Source of the DNA: an uncultured Flavobacteriaceae bacterium
Lineage (GTDB): Bacteria > Bacteroidota > Bacteroidia > Flavobacteriales > Flavobacteriaceae
Assembly: GCA_947493175.1 (NCBI GenBank)
Contig: CANLQD010000014.1
Span: forward strand, 1-64,000
Length of the DNA: 64,000 nucleotides
Direction of reading: 5' to 3'
A program made the position numbers and the translations under genes. The notes under the pieces are model-generated. The model was not told the DNA's origin. It ran no database searches and was given only the letters and a program-made list of their open reading frames with translations. Shown in pieces: positions 34,845 to 43,338 of this stretch (positions are counted from its first letter, which is position 1; each line of letters starts with the position of its first letter).

Positions 34845-35606
34845 TTAAACTTCCTTTTCGATGAGTTTAAAATAGGCTGCAAAGAGCATAAGTGGCCCAA
34901 GCACAATACCAAAAAGCCAGCGTCCGAGCGCGGCATATTCCGTTGAGGTCCGATCAAATGCGTTGGTGGTAAAAGGGTCTGATTCGAACAGGTCAAAGGA
35001 GCCATCTGTAAACAAAAAGCAGAGAATCACGTTAAATAGGAATACTGCGAAAACTGCCAGTGAAACCAGTAACAGCGTTTTGCCTATGCGATTTTTACTG
35101 AAGGCTATGGCTCCGAGTAGAAATGACGGTTGCAGGAATACATAAAATTTGACTAGTGACCCATAGTTATGCGTGAAGGGATGTGTGAGGTGAAAATCGA
35201 CCTTGGAAAATACACTTCCCGTTAGGATGGCCAATTGACTTACGAGCAAGCCAAAAACCGTAAAAGCCAATGTAAAGAGTATCGAAGTGGTTAGCCAAAG
35301 CGCAATGATTCGTTCAAGGGGCGATATGGGCAACGAAAAATAAAAGTGGTTCCCTTTTTTATTGTGGGCTTCCCTGAGAATGGCAAAGGTGAACAGGAGT
35401 CCGGCGATGATATAAAATGGAGTCATTAGGCTAACGAATTCGGAGGGGGTGAGTAGAAGATCGGTGCGCAGGTTGATGAGCGTACCGACGAATAGCAAGG
35501 CCCCTATGACCGATAAAGAGGTGAGTATGCCTCCTTTGAGCAATAGTAGGTCTCTATATATAAAATGGCCGATGCGTTGAAAGTTAAATTGCATGCTCAT
35601 GGTCAT
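34845..35606 (-). CDS. ABC transporter permease
   Basis: 253 residues with six membrane segments (near 20-40, 55-75, 100-125, 135-160, 165-190 and 225-247). The N-terminal 'RIGHFIYRDLLLLKGG' is cytoplasmic. It pairs with the ATPase gene, which overlaps it by 23 bp. The substrate is unknown; YtrA-type operons answer to cell-wall antibiotics or envelope stress in other bacteria, which fits but is not proven here. Confidence 0.85.
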   Translation of the reverse strand: MTMSMQFNFQRIGHFIYRDLLLLKGGILTSLSVIGALLFVGTLINLRTDLLLTPSEFVSLMTPFYIIAGLLFTFAILREAHNKKGNHFYFSLPISPLERIIALWLTTSILFTLAFTVFGLLVSQLAILTGSVFSKVDFHLTHPFTHNYGSLVKFYVFLQPSFLLGAIAFSKNRIGKTLLLVSLAVFAVFLFNVILCFLFTDGSFDLFESDPFTTNAFDRTSTEYAALGRWLFGIVLGPLMLFAAYFKLIEKEV

Positions 35607-36435
35607 TGGTTTTTAATGCGTAGTTGATTGCTGACGGTTCTTCGAGTACGGCACTGAACAGCAACTCAAGGTCGACTTCGGTCTCCGGTTTTTCTTTACG
35701 TTCCAATACCGATTTTCCTCCGAAAGAGGGCTCGGAATAAAGGATTTTCTCTTTTGCCCCTTGAGATGGTTTTCCAAACCAAAGCTTTTCCGAAACCTGG
35801 GATAGCGACCGATCAAATAGTACCTTGGTATTTTCCAAAATGACCACATGATTGATCAGGCTGTGCAAATCCCGTACCTGATGTGTTGAGATAATGATGC
35901 ATTTTCCCTCGTCTACCGCGGCCGCCATAATTTTCCGAAATTGACTTTTGGAAGGAATATCGAGGCCGTTGGTAGGTTCATCCATCAGTAAAAATTGCGT
36001 GTTGCAAGCAATGCCGAAGGCAATCAAAACTTTCTTTTGCTGCCCAAACGATAGGTTGGGAATCTTATCTTTGGGCGAAAGATGGAATTCCTTGATCAGT
36101 CCATAGAAACGTTCCTTTGAAAACTTTGGATAGAAAGGGGCGTTTAACTGGGCATAGGTAGCAATGGTCAAGGGCGATAATTCAAAATCCTCCGGTACCA
36201 TAAAACTATCTTGCAAACCCTTCACCGTTCGCGAAGAAGTGGATTCCCCGAAAATTGTGCAGCTGCCTTCCTTGGGAAAGAGCAACCCGGTCATGATTTT
36301 CATCAAGGTGCTTTTTCCCTCCCCGTTCCTTCCGAAAAGACCGTATATATTTCCGGGAACAAAATTCAAACTGATTTGATCCAAAATAATGGTACTCTTC
36401 GGGTAATTGAATTTGAGGTTTTTAATCGTTACCAT
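35584..36435 (-). CDS. ABC transporter ATP-binding protein
   Basis: 283 residues. Walker A is 'GRNGEGKST' (35-43), the signature 'LSFGQ' (128-132), Walker B 'FLLMDEP' (148-154), and the switch histidine lies in 'IISTHQVRDL'. The C-terminal 80 residues are a variable tail ('EKLWFGKPSQGAKEKI'). This is the first gene of the GntR/ABC operon; its ATG at 36435 is 29 bp downstream of the promoter -7 box, directly after the operator. Confidence 0.95.
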   Translation of the reverse strand: MVTIKNLKFNYPKSTIILDQISLNFVPGNIYGLFGRNGEGKSTLMKIMTGLLFPKEGSCTIFGESTSSRTVKGLQDSFMVPEDFELSPLTIATYAQLNAPFYPKFSKERFYGLIKEFHLSPKDKIPNLSFGQQKKVLIAFGIACNTQFLLMDEPTNGLDIPSKSQFRKIMAAAVDEGKCIIISTHQVRDLHSLINHVVILENTKVLFDRSLSQVSEKLWFGKPSQGAKEKILYSEPSFGGKSVLERKEKPETEVDLELLFSAVLEEPSAINYALKTNDHEHAI

Positions 36436-36439
36436 ATCT

Positions 36440-36463
36440 AGTGTATTAGATTACTAGTACACT
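36440..36463 (-). promoter_or_regulatory. operator-like inverted repeat of the ABC operon
   Basis: AGTGTATTAG (36440-36449), 4-base spacer, CTAGTACACT (36454-36463): 9 of 10 arm positions pair. It covers the expected transcription start, just downstream of the -7 box. A GntR/YtrA regulator is encoded in the same operon, so self-repression is the natural reading. Confidence 0.6.
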
Positions 36464-36464
36464 T

Positions 36465-36495
36465 CAAATATAGCAAAGAAAATGATACCGCCAAA
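36465..36495 (-). promoter_or_regulatory. consensus promoter of the GntR/ABC operon
   Basis: On the minus strand TTTG (36495-36492), 19 bases, TATATTTG (36472-36465). Both boxes and the spacing match the Bacteroidota consensus exactly. Expected start of transcription about 36458, inside the inverted repeat. Confidence 0.75.
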
Positions 36496-36629
36496 AAAAC
36501 CGGTTTTTTCTAGGAAGGGAAAGAGTCAAGGACCGCTAGAACAATGCTTAGGTCAAATGAGGTAAGAGATTTAGGCCTAAGAAAAATGGCAATTTAAAGC
36601 ACTTATTGATTGCAGGTCATAAAGAAAAA

Positions 36630-37742
36630 CTATTTTTTTGGAAGGGACACGGTCGTCCCGGTCTGTGCGCTTTGTACCGCGGCATCCAAAATTTCCATGA
36701 CTACCATGTTGTTTTCGAGTGAGTAGGGGTCGTGCTGTTCCAAGTTGGTATCTCCTTTGATGACCGCTGCGAAAAGGGAAAAGGGGTCGTCATAGGGTGC
36801 CTGCCGTTCGGTAAGGTCAAAGGTCTCCTCTGAAAACCCATCATACCCCTCGGAAATACGAAGTCTCAATTGATTTCGATTGTCGGCGTAAATAGCCCCG
36901 GTTTGCCCATAGATCTCCATATCTTTTCGCCCTATAGGCCAATTCCAGGAAGGTTGCAAAATGGCCATTGCGCCTTTATAGGTAAGAATAATGGTCGCAT
37001 CATCATCTACTTTGGGGTTGTTTTCGGGCTGCAATTGTTGGGTAACTGCCGTAACAGATAGGGGGCGTTCGCCATTTTGAAGCCAGGTCATGAGGTTTGC
37101 GCCATAGCAACCGAAATCCATGATGGCGCCACCTCCATTCAATTCTGGGTCGATGAGCCATTCCAAAAACTCTTTGCTTACACCTATTTTTTTGGGACCT
37201 TTGTGTCCGTCCCGTACAATCACTTTACGAAGTGCCCCTACTTTCCCTTCCTTGAACAATTGATAGGCTTTTTCATTGGTCGGGTACCAGGAGGTTTCAT
37301 AATTGGTCAATATATGAATACCGTGTTTTTGGGCCAAAGCAGCCATTTTCTGGGCGTGATCTAGGCTTATGGCCATGGGTTTTTCGACCATCACATGAAT
37401 TCCTTTCGGTGCACAGCTTGCGACTACCGAAAGATGGTCCTTGATATTTCCAAAGGCCGCCACCGCATCTGGCTTTGTGGCTTCGATCATTTTCTCTATG
37501 GATGGATATACGATATTCGTAGAAAAACCATACTGCTTTGCCAAGCGTTCTATGAGTTCATGATTGGTTTCAACAATGCCGACCATGTTGATGTCATCAG
37601 AAGGCTTCCGATCTAAGATCCAACCTACATGCCCATGTGTAAGCCCTATCACTCCTAATCGAAGCGGTTCGTTCTGTGCAGATAAGAAGTTTGTTGATAA
37701 AAGAACTAAAATCGCTGTCGCTATTATTCTTGGGATATTCAT
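36630..37742 (-). CDS. exported Gfo/Idh/MocA-family oxidoreductase
   Basis: 370 residues with a Sec-type signal peptide (about 1-22, ending 'LSAQ'). The NAD(P)-binding fold follows ('LRLGVIGLTHGHVGWI', about 27-42, a variant of the glycine motif), then 'MVEKPMAISLDHAQ' with the family's EKP motif and the GFO/IDH C-terminal domain ('GGGAIMDFGCYGANLMTW'). It would oxidise a sugar or inositol-like substrate. Its export is unusual for a nucleotide-dependent enzyme. The gene follows the aminotransferase by 19 bp, so the two are probably one operon. Confidence 0.9.
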   Translation of the reverse strand: MNIPRIIATAILVLLSTNFLSAQNEPLRLGVIGLTHGHVGWILDRKPSDDINMVGIVETNHELIERLAKQYGFSTNIVYPSIEKMIEATKPDAVAAFGNIKDHLSVVASCAPKGIHVMVEKPMAISLDHAQKMAALAQKHGIHILTNYETSWYPTNEKAYQLFKEGKVGALRKVIVRDGHKGPKKIGVSKEFLEWLIDPELNGGGAIMDFGCYGANLMTWLQNGERPLSVTAVTQQLQPENNPKVDDDATIILTYKGAMAILQPSWNWPIGRKDMEIYGQTGAIYADNRNQLRLRISEGYDGFSEETFDLTERQAPYDDPFSLFAAVIKGDTNLEQHDPYSLENNMVVMEILDAAVQSAQTGTTVSLPKK

Positions 37743-37761
37743 TGGTTACGGTATTTTAATT

Positions 37762-39048
37762 TTAAGAAGTTGCAATGGCATTCAATGCATTGACCAAGTC
37801 ATCGATTTGTTTTTTGGAAATGAAAATAGCCAGTGAAAGGCGAACGGCATTGAGTCCGAATTTGCTCATAGGTCTACAGTCGATACCGTATTCCTCAAAG
37901 AGGCGTTCTTTAACCACCTGCACCTCTTTTCCTACAACTTCAACCGCTTGAATCCCAGCGGATAATGCGTCTGGTTCAGGAGTTTTGAGCCTTAACTTGG
38001 GATGGTCGTGTAGTAAGTTTCTTAAATAGTGTTTCAATTCGAAAGTGCGGTCGTGTATTTTTTGTGGTCCTATGGCATTCCTGTAATCCACCGCGGCCCC
38101 CAGAGCCAATAATTCGGGAAGGTTGCGGGTATTGTAATTTTCCAAACGGCGAATACTGGTATCTTCGTACCCACGGGCGACCAGTAGTGGTTTCAAACGT
38201 GGCTGCACGTCTTTTTTTGCATAAAAAATACCGATTCCTTTAGGGGAAAACAGCCATTTGTGGGCACTAACGGTATAAAAGTCGCACCCAAGATTTTCAA
38301 GGTCCGTATGGAACATTCCCGCTCCCTGAGCTCCGTCTACCGCTACCAAAATTCCTTTTTCATGCGCCATTTCCGTAATTTCTTTGATGGGGAGTATCAT
38401 CCCGTTCGTGTTGACCAAATGACAGATCGAGATGACTTTGGTTTTTGGTCCGATCGCTTTTCTATAGATAGCTACTATTTCGTCCACACTTTTGGGAAGT
38501 ATCGGCAGGGTGGGGCGTATTAATCGAATTCCCTTTGCCGCCTGCCATACCGTCCAAGGAGCTACCGCACTCGTATGTTCATGGTCTGCTAAGATTACCT
38601 CGTCGCCCGTTTGTAGTTCCATGCTCCGTGCAATGAGGTTCATCCCTTCGGTGGTGTTATGGATCAAGGCAATTTCTTCGGCACTTACCGAAAAGAGGTC
38701 GGCTACTTGTTTTCGAACTGTTTCCTTTTCATTCTCCCAGCCTCCCCACATATACTTGGATGGAAAATCATCCAATATACTTCGAAAAGTATGGGCCGCC
38801 TCCCGAATGGGAGTAGGGCAAGCCCCTAGGGAACCATTATTAAAGTAGGTGAGTCCTTCGGCAAAATGAAACTGTTCCCGTATGGTTTCCCAAAACACCT
38901 CTTCGTTGTTGGCCGTTGTACCGGTAAAGGCTTTTATCGCGGTAACGATGGGCTCGCGGGCATTTGACCATAATTGCCCGGGAGTTAGCATTGATGCCGC
39001 AGCCCCTATACCCAGGGATTTGAGAAAGTTTCTTCTATTTTGTGACAT
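37762..39048 (-). CDS. Tat-exported class V aminotransferase-fold protein
   Basis: 428 residues. The start 'SQNRRNFLKSLG' is a twin-arginine signal (1-28), with no close signal-type alternative. The class V domain has 'TTEGMNLIARS' for phosphate binding, D238 ('AVDGAQG') and the PLP lysine K264 ('SAHKWLF'). Members act as cysteine desulfurase-like, kynureninase-like or isopenicillin N epimerase-like enzymes. Folding with PLP in the cytoplasm before Tat export fits the presence of a bound cofactor. The substrate is unknown. Cotranscribed with the exported oxidoreductase. Confidence 0.9.
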   Translation of the reverse strand: MSQNRRNFLKSLGIGAAASMLTPGQLWSNAREPIVTAIKAFTGTTANNEEVFWETIREQFHFAEGLTYFNNGSLGACPTPIREAAHTFRSILDDFPSKYMWGGWENEKETVRKQVADLFSVSAEEIALIHNTTEGMNLIARSMELQTGDEVILADHEHTSAVAPWTVWQAAKGIRLIRPTLPILPKSVDEIVAIYRKAIGPKTKVISICHLVNTNGMILPIKEITEMAHEKGILVAVDGAQGAGMFHTDLENLGCDFYTVSAHKWLFSPKGIGIFYAKKDVQPRLKPLLVARGYEDTSIRRLENYNTRNLPELLALGAAVDYRNAIGPQKIHDRTFELKHYLRNLLHDHPKLRLKTPEPDALSAGIQAVEVVGKEVQVVKERLFEEYGIDCRPMSKFGLNAVRLSLAIFISKKQIDDLVNALNAIATS

Positions 39049-39161
39049 TGCTTAAAGATAGGAAAATGTGCTTATCAAAAAGAAATCTTGAAAGTACCGT
39101 TCTGTGAACATAGCGTGTCATTAAAAACTTTTTGGCGCTTTTTCCGTTCACAGGAATCGTA

Positions 39162-39704
39162 CTACCCTGCCATTTCGTAAGCTTCTGTCAACCACGAAAT
39201 TAATTCATTATCCACCTCTGAGACTTCGAACAACTGAACCCGATGGGTGCACATAGTGCCGAAGGGACCTGAACTTTGTAAACGGCCTGTTAGGGCTTTT
39301 CCTGGGATTTTTAGTCCTAGATCTATTCGAGTTTTAGTTGCGGGTTTGATCAAGGCAAATTGCCTTTTTCTGATGATGCTGACCGAGGACTTTTTTGGGG
39401 TAATAGTAACATTTGGGCCGAAGGACCTTACTGTGGTAAGCAACTTTTCGTAAATGGGTAGAAGTACTTCTTTACCCTGGTATTGATTGGCTACCAAATT
39501 ACTGGGAATATTTTCCTCTTCCTTTGATAGGGTTACGATGGTGTTGGCGAAACCATGGGTTACTCCATGTTCTTCCTTCAAAAACTTAACGGCCTGTCCG
39601 TGTTTTTCAAAGGGGTTGGCTTTTAGGAGTTTTTTCCATTCTTCCAATGACCTGCCTGTTTTTTCAGGCATATTGTCTATCATAGTCTGTAACGCTTTTT
39701 CCAT
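39162..39704 (-). CDS. DUF4287 / DUF5655 protein
   Basis: 180 residues, no signal. The N-terminal 70 residues are DUF4287 ('MPEKTGRSLEEWKKLL', 'GQAVKFLKEEHGVTHGFANTI'). The C-terminal part (about 78-178) fits DUF5655 ('LLPIYEKLLTTVRSFGPNV', 'FALIKPATKTRIDLGLKI'). Both occur together in cytoplasmic proteins of unknown role; a link to DNA or nucleic acid has been suggested for the second. It is 61 bp from the DUF5694 gene on the same strand. Confidence 0.85.
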   Translation of the reverse strand: MEKALQTMIDNMPEKTGRSLEEWKKLLKANPFEKHGQAVKFLKEEHGVTHGFANTIVTLSKEEENIPSNLVANQYQGKEVLLPIYEKLLTTVRSFGPNVTITPKKSSVSIIRKRQFALIKPATKTRIDLGLKIPGKALTGRLQSSGPFGTMCTHRVQLFEVSEVDNELISWLTEAYEMAG

Positions 39705-39789
39705 ATCCTTCGGTTTTTCAACTTATCAAGCTTCTCCTCTGCTTAAACTAGTTCAATTTAAGATTTTTTCAGTACGGAAGTTAAAATAC

Positions 39790-40641
39790 CTATTTCAAGT
39801 AATCAAATACATCGACTGTTTCGTATTTGGGACTCCGATTTAAAAACTCGTTCAAAAAAGCGGTATGGCTTCCGCCGGAAAGAATAAAAACCCGATCATT
39901 GACCGTCATCGGTATTCGGTTGAGGTTGGAATAGATCCGAAGGTTGCGATGGTAGTATTTGGCGGCTTCGTCGGCACCTTCAAACCCTTCTTTGGAACCT
40001 ACATAGGCCAATATATCGGCATTCACATTAATAAGAAAATCCAAAAATTTCGGATGGTTCATCATTTTCAGCTTTTCCAATAAAGAGAGGCTATCGAGTT
40101 TGTAGGTGAGTTCGGGGTTAGATTTAAAAGGGTCTTCGAAATAGCTGTTAAAGGTCGTAGGATCAATAGAGTTTTCAATTTCCCGACCAATATTGTAGTT
40201 GTATCCCATCTTGTGGTCAATGCCGTATATATTTGAAAGTCCGCTAAGTCTTCCTACCTCAAAAGCTACCAAACCAACTTCTCCGTAATAGGTAGTAGGT
40301 TCAGGGTTTGAAAGATAGGCTTTGTACGTCTCACGGAGTTCTTGGCTCTTTTCCCATGGCACTTCCACACAAACAATAGTCGGTTTAAAAGCAGATATCA
40401 TTGCCGCTATGGCCTTGGCATCTTTCTGATTTTTTTGATCGTTCTCATCAAATTCGGTGCTACTGGCGTCTGAGGTCTGGCCCATGTGAAAGGTGGCAAA
40501 ATTAAGTACCTGCACCTTCTGTGGTGTATTTGAGGTAGGTTTCACGATGGCCTCCTTTTTGAGTTCGGCGACCGTTTCTTTGGAGGTTTCTTTACAACTG
40601 ACTATGAGAAGGGAAAGCAGCAATACATGAATGCATTTCAT
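39790..40641 (-). CDS. DUF5694 lipoprotein
   Basis: 283 residues from the ATG at 40641; an upstream start at 40701 adds 20 residues and no better signal. Lipoprotein signal ending 'LLIVSC' (C16). The mature protein has the DUF5694 pattern: 'VLNFATFHMGQTSDA', 'KPTIVCVEVPW', 'GVEV.F..GR' type segments and 'VFILSGGSHTAFL' at the end. The family is related to the TraB/EreA-like fold (a His and Glu set, unproven here). Function unknown. Divergent from a GIN-domain gene across 144 bp. Confidence 0.85.
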   Translation of the reverse strand: MKCIHVLLLSLLIVSCKETSKETVAELKKEAIVKPTSNTPQKVQVLNFATFHMGQTSDASSTEFDENDQKNQKDAKAIAAMISAFKPTIVCVEVPWEKSQELRETYKAYLSNPEPTTYYGEVGLVAFEVGRLSGLSNIYGIDHKMGYNYNIGREIENSIDPTTFNSYFEDPFKSNPELTYKLDSLSLLEKLKMMNHPKFLDFLINVNADILAYVGSKEGFEGADEAAKYYHRNLRIYSNLNRIPMTVNDRVFILSGGSHTAFLNEFLNRSPKYETVDVFDYLK

Positions 40642-40785
40642 TGGATTCGTTTTTTCGGATTTGATGATGAATTGTTGGTCAAAGTAAGGGATTTTTGGCA
40701 ATCGAAGAAAAATTTATCCCGATAGTGTAACAATTCGTTCGCTGGCTAGTCTTTAGAATAACAATCAATCAAAAAGCGAACAATC

Positions 40786-41367
40786 ATGAAACTACGTATC
40801 GTTGCACTACTTCTCTTTTTTTCAACTTCAAGCCTTATTTTTGCTCAGCAAACACAGATCCGTACATTGGATGAATTCTCCAAGGTAGATCTTTGGGGTA
40901 GGGTAGAACTGCATTTGGTAAAGAGTACAGTCCCTTCGATAAAGATCGAGATGAAAAAGAAATATGACATGAACGATTTTGTTACCAAAGTGCGCAATGG
41001 TAAACTGCAAGCGCATTATAAAAAGTCGCATAAGCACGACAATGAACCCAAGGTAACCGTATACCTGTACTATACAGAAATAGAACAATTGGAACTAAGC
41101 GGATTGGTGACCCTGGTGTCCGAAGAAACCATTGTTGCCGAAAAACTGGATATTCAAGGCGATGGTATTGTTAAGGGGGATATTGATATTGAGACCGGAG
41201 ATTTGCGAATTTCCCTAGAGGGTATAGGCAATATCACCGTTTCAGGTAAGGCTGATAGGGCAGAATTACAGGTAGACGGACTTGGAAAAATCAATGCTAC
41301 GGACTTAGTAGCCAATGAGTTTGAGCAACATGCCGATGGGTTTGCCAAGATACGGTTTGGTTCGTAA
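40786..41367 (+). CDS. secreted GIN-domain (DUF2807) protein
   Basis: 193 residues with a signal peptide (1-20, ending 'IFAQ'). A short beta-helix domain of the GIN type: 'LDEFSKVDLWGRVELHL' (24-40), 'YYTEIEQLELSGLVTL' and repeated strand pairs ('GDLRISLEGIGNITVSG', 'AELQVDGLGKINAT'). This is the second GIN protein in the window (the other is at 33921). Exported, role unknown. Upstream, GTTCGCT (40737-40743) and AGCGAAC (40775-40781) form a loose inverted pair beside the start codon. Confidence 0.85.
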   Translation: MKLRIVALLLFFSTSSLIFAQQTQIRTLDEFSKVDLWGRVELHLVKSTVPSIKIEMKKKYDMNDFVTKVRNGKLQAHYKKSHKHDNEPKVTVYLYYTEIEQLELSGLVTLVSEETIVAEKLDIQGDGIVKGDIDIETGDLRISLEGIGNITVSGKADRAELQVDGLGKINATDLVANEFEQHADGFAKIRFGS

Positions 41368-41675
41368 TCGAGCTTCTGTCCGAAAATAGTCTTTTATAAC
41401 CCGCAATAGGAGGATACTTATTCATGAAAATTGCTCAATAGCAAGGCAAGGGAGGTATATGTTCCACGAATATCCCGGATGATGCCAATGGCTTCATCGG
41501 TTGTCTGTTGGTCGTTTGTGTACGATGCGAGCAATCTGCTAAAAAATGAAACTGGAATTCCTTTAAAGTCATGGCAGCACATGGGTGGCTATGCAATGGA
41601 AAAATAACTTCATTAAGGCATAAAAGCCTTCATTCTTGGTTTCAAGCAACAATACAAGACGAGTCGCATACAGGC
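41368..41675. other. gene-poor stretch with a small ORF
   Basis: Contains the 54-residue frame at 41418-41582 on the minus strand (listed separately). Nothing else with gene character; an 88-codon plus frame at 41571-41837 runs antisense to the next gene. Confidence 0.5.
41418..41582 (-). CDS. possible small protein of 54 residues
   Basis: ATG at 41582, TAA at 41418-41420, too short for many gene finders. The product looks like real protein: 'SFFSRLLASYTNDQQTTDEA' (12-31) followed by 'IGIIRDIRGTYTSLALLL', an amphipathic helix pair without signal or membrane segment. It lies 93 bp after the small membrane-protein gene on the same strand. No family recognised. It could also be the tail of a decayed larger gene (a TAG closes the frame 3 codons upstream of the ATG). 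Confidence 0.35.
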   Translation of the reverse strand: MCCHDFKGIPVSFFSRLLASYTNDQQTTDEAIGIIRDIRGTYTSLALLLSNFHE

Positions 41676-42023
41676 CTATTTCAACAAGGAAAGAACAAAG
41701 TTATGTGCATTCAACACCACAAAGGTAATCAGTGCCATAAACACAAATTTCAGGTGGTTGTCGATTACCGGTTTAGTTATTCTTGTTTTTCTTTTGTTCC
41801 ATACCAGTACCATAATGCTTATTGCCAATGCAGGTAGAAAAAGCAACAGAATCGTATAGCAAAAGGTATATGCCGCCGCAACCTTCATTTCGTGCTTCAC
41901 GGAGGTGTGGTAAAGCAACATCATCACGAGGTTAAAGGAGCAAACAATACTGTAGCAGATATTCAGGATTTTGATGCCTTGAAGAACAAATTGTGCCCGT
42001 AAGACATTATTTTTAAGCAGCAT
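41676..42023 (-). CDS. small hypothetical membrane protein
   Basis: 115 residues, three membrane segments (about 15-38, 48-73 and 90-110) with basic loops ('NKRKTRITKP'). No family recognised. The amino-acid pattern is that of a real integral membrane protein. No promoter seen. Confidence 0.65.
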   Translation of the reverse strand: MLLKNNVLRAQFVLQGIKILNICYSIVCSFNLVMMLLYHTSVKHEMKVAAAYTFCYTILLLFLPALAISIMVLVWNKRKTRITKPVIDNHLKFVFMALITFVVLNAHNFVLSLLK

Positions 42024-42111
42024 GATGATAGATAGTTCGATTTGGGTAGCAATAGAACGCTAGGAAATATGTTTTCGTATGTGGGTTTATTAGAAGTGTG
42101 AACAGGCCCTG

Positions 42112-42186
42112 GATAATCGAGATTTAAATGCTCTAGCTTGCGTTGAGATTTAAGCTTGAATTTTCCTGTAATGCCTTGTGGGCTTG
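42112..42186 (+). repeat. dispersed intergenic repeat, copy B
   Basis: Begins GATAATCGAGATTTAAATGC, then a diverged middle, and ends CTTGAATTTTCCTGTAATG and CCTTGTGGGCTTG. Same orientation as copy A at 29367-29453. Confidence 0.65.
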
Positions 42187-42317
42187 ATTTGAGGTAGTTT
42201 TATAATAATCGGTCTGTTATGTCTTAAAGGGCAGGTTAGTTGGTTATCGAGAAAGTATTTCGTCCGTTTTTATTGGAGTTGGGTACTGCCCGTATAGCGA
42301 CGAAATACCAAAAAAAA

Positions 42318-42339
42318 GACCCACTATTTCTAGTGAGTC
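42318..42339 (-). terminator. rho-independent terminator of the pirin gene
   Basis: On the minus strand GACTCACTA, GAAA loop, TAGTGGGTC, then a T run (A run at 42310-42317 on the plus strand). One G-T pair in the 9-bp stem. 24 bp after the pirin stop. Confidence 0.8.
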
Positions 42340-42363
42340 CTCCCGTTTGAATTAGCTACCCTT

Positions 42364-43077
42364 TTACAAGCTCATCGGTACTTCCATTAGTAATACCTTC
42401 GCATCTGTGCTGGCGACAAAATCGAACTTTTCGAGTTCCCAGAGTCCAAAACCGTCTCTTTTCTCCAAAGACTGTCCGTTGATTTCAACGGTACCTTCGA
42501 TAACGAATGCATAAACCCCGTTGCCTCCACTGTTCAGGTAGTAGGTGTCTTTTGTACCCGCTTCAAACTCGCCCAAATGAAACCAAGCATTTTGATGGAT
42601 CCAAACTCCCTGCTCCCTTTCATTGGGCGACAGTATTTGGTAAAATCGATTGGGAACGGCGATATCCTTGAGCGATATCTGGTCGTAACGGGGCGTTACA
42701 TCATCCTGATTCGGAAAGACCCAAATCTGTAGAAACTTTACGGGCCGGTCTTTGTTTTTATTGTATTCGCTATGTTGTATTCCCGTGCCAGCACTCATTA
42801 CCTGTACATCTCCCTCTTTAATGACCGTAGAATTGCCCATACTATCCATATGTTGCAAGTCTCCTTCCAAGGGAATCGAAATGATTTCCATATTGTTATG
42901 TGGGTGTTTTCCAAACCCTCTTGCTTCCGAGACAATATCGTCGTTCAGGACACGTAACACCCCAAAATTCATTCGTTCGGGATTGTGGTAACCTGCGAAG
43001 CTGAAACTATGATGGGAGTTCAGCCATCCATGGTCTGCATGGCCTCTGGTATTTGCTTTGTGCAAAACTGTTTTCAT
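42364..43077 (-). CDS. pirin-family protein (cupin)
   Basis: 237 residues. The pirin N-terminal cupin has metal ligands H58 and H60 ('GKHPHNN'), H102 and E104 ('IQHSEYN'), and the family start 'HHSFSFAGYHNPERMNFG' (22-39). The C-terminal domain is present. Bacterial pirins include quercetin dioxygenase-like enzymes and metabolic regulators; which applies is unknown. Monocistronic with its own terminator. Confidence 0.93.
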   Translation of the reverse strand: MKTVLHKANTRGHADHGWLNSHHSFSFAGYHNPERMNFGVLRVLNDDIVSEARGFGKHPHNNMEIISIPLEGDLQHMDSMGNSTVIKEGDVQVMSAGTGIQHSEYNKNKDRPVKFLQIWVFPNQDDVTPRYDQISLKDIAVPNRFYQILSPNEREQGVWIHQNAWFHLGEFEAGTKDTYYLNSGGNGVYAFVIEGTVEINGQSLEKRDGFGLWELEKFDFVASTDAKVLLMEVPMSL

Positions 43078-43338
43078 GGTATTTTTCCTTTCTTTTTGTT
43101 CCTGATTTTAGTCGTAATAAGATCACTTTAATTACAGTTATAGATCTTCTAGGGAGGAGGCGATTTGTACTATTTTTTAATTGAAGGAACATCTCCGATC
43201 TATCACTAAAAGAACCGGTATCAATGGAAAATTACGGTAATAATGCAAAACTGATTTTGGGAAGAAATAGGAAACCTTACAACAGACGGAATGTTACATC
43301 TATCGGGTTGCTTTAATGCTATTGTTTGTAAGAAAGTT

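Larger units (their letters stand above)
42024..42363. other. intergenic stretch with a dispersed repeat and a terminator
   Basis: No gene. Holds repeat copy B at 42112-42186 and the pirin terminator at 42318-42339, both listed separately. Confidence 0.6.

Noticed and set aside
33921..36435. Possibility that the GntR/ABC operon is an antibiotic resistance cassette
   Set aside because: No resistance-type ATPase (ABC-F) or modifying enzyme is present; the layout is the ordinary YtrA type.
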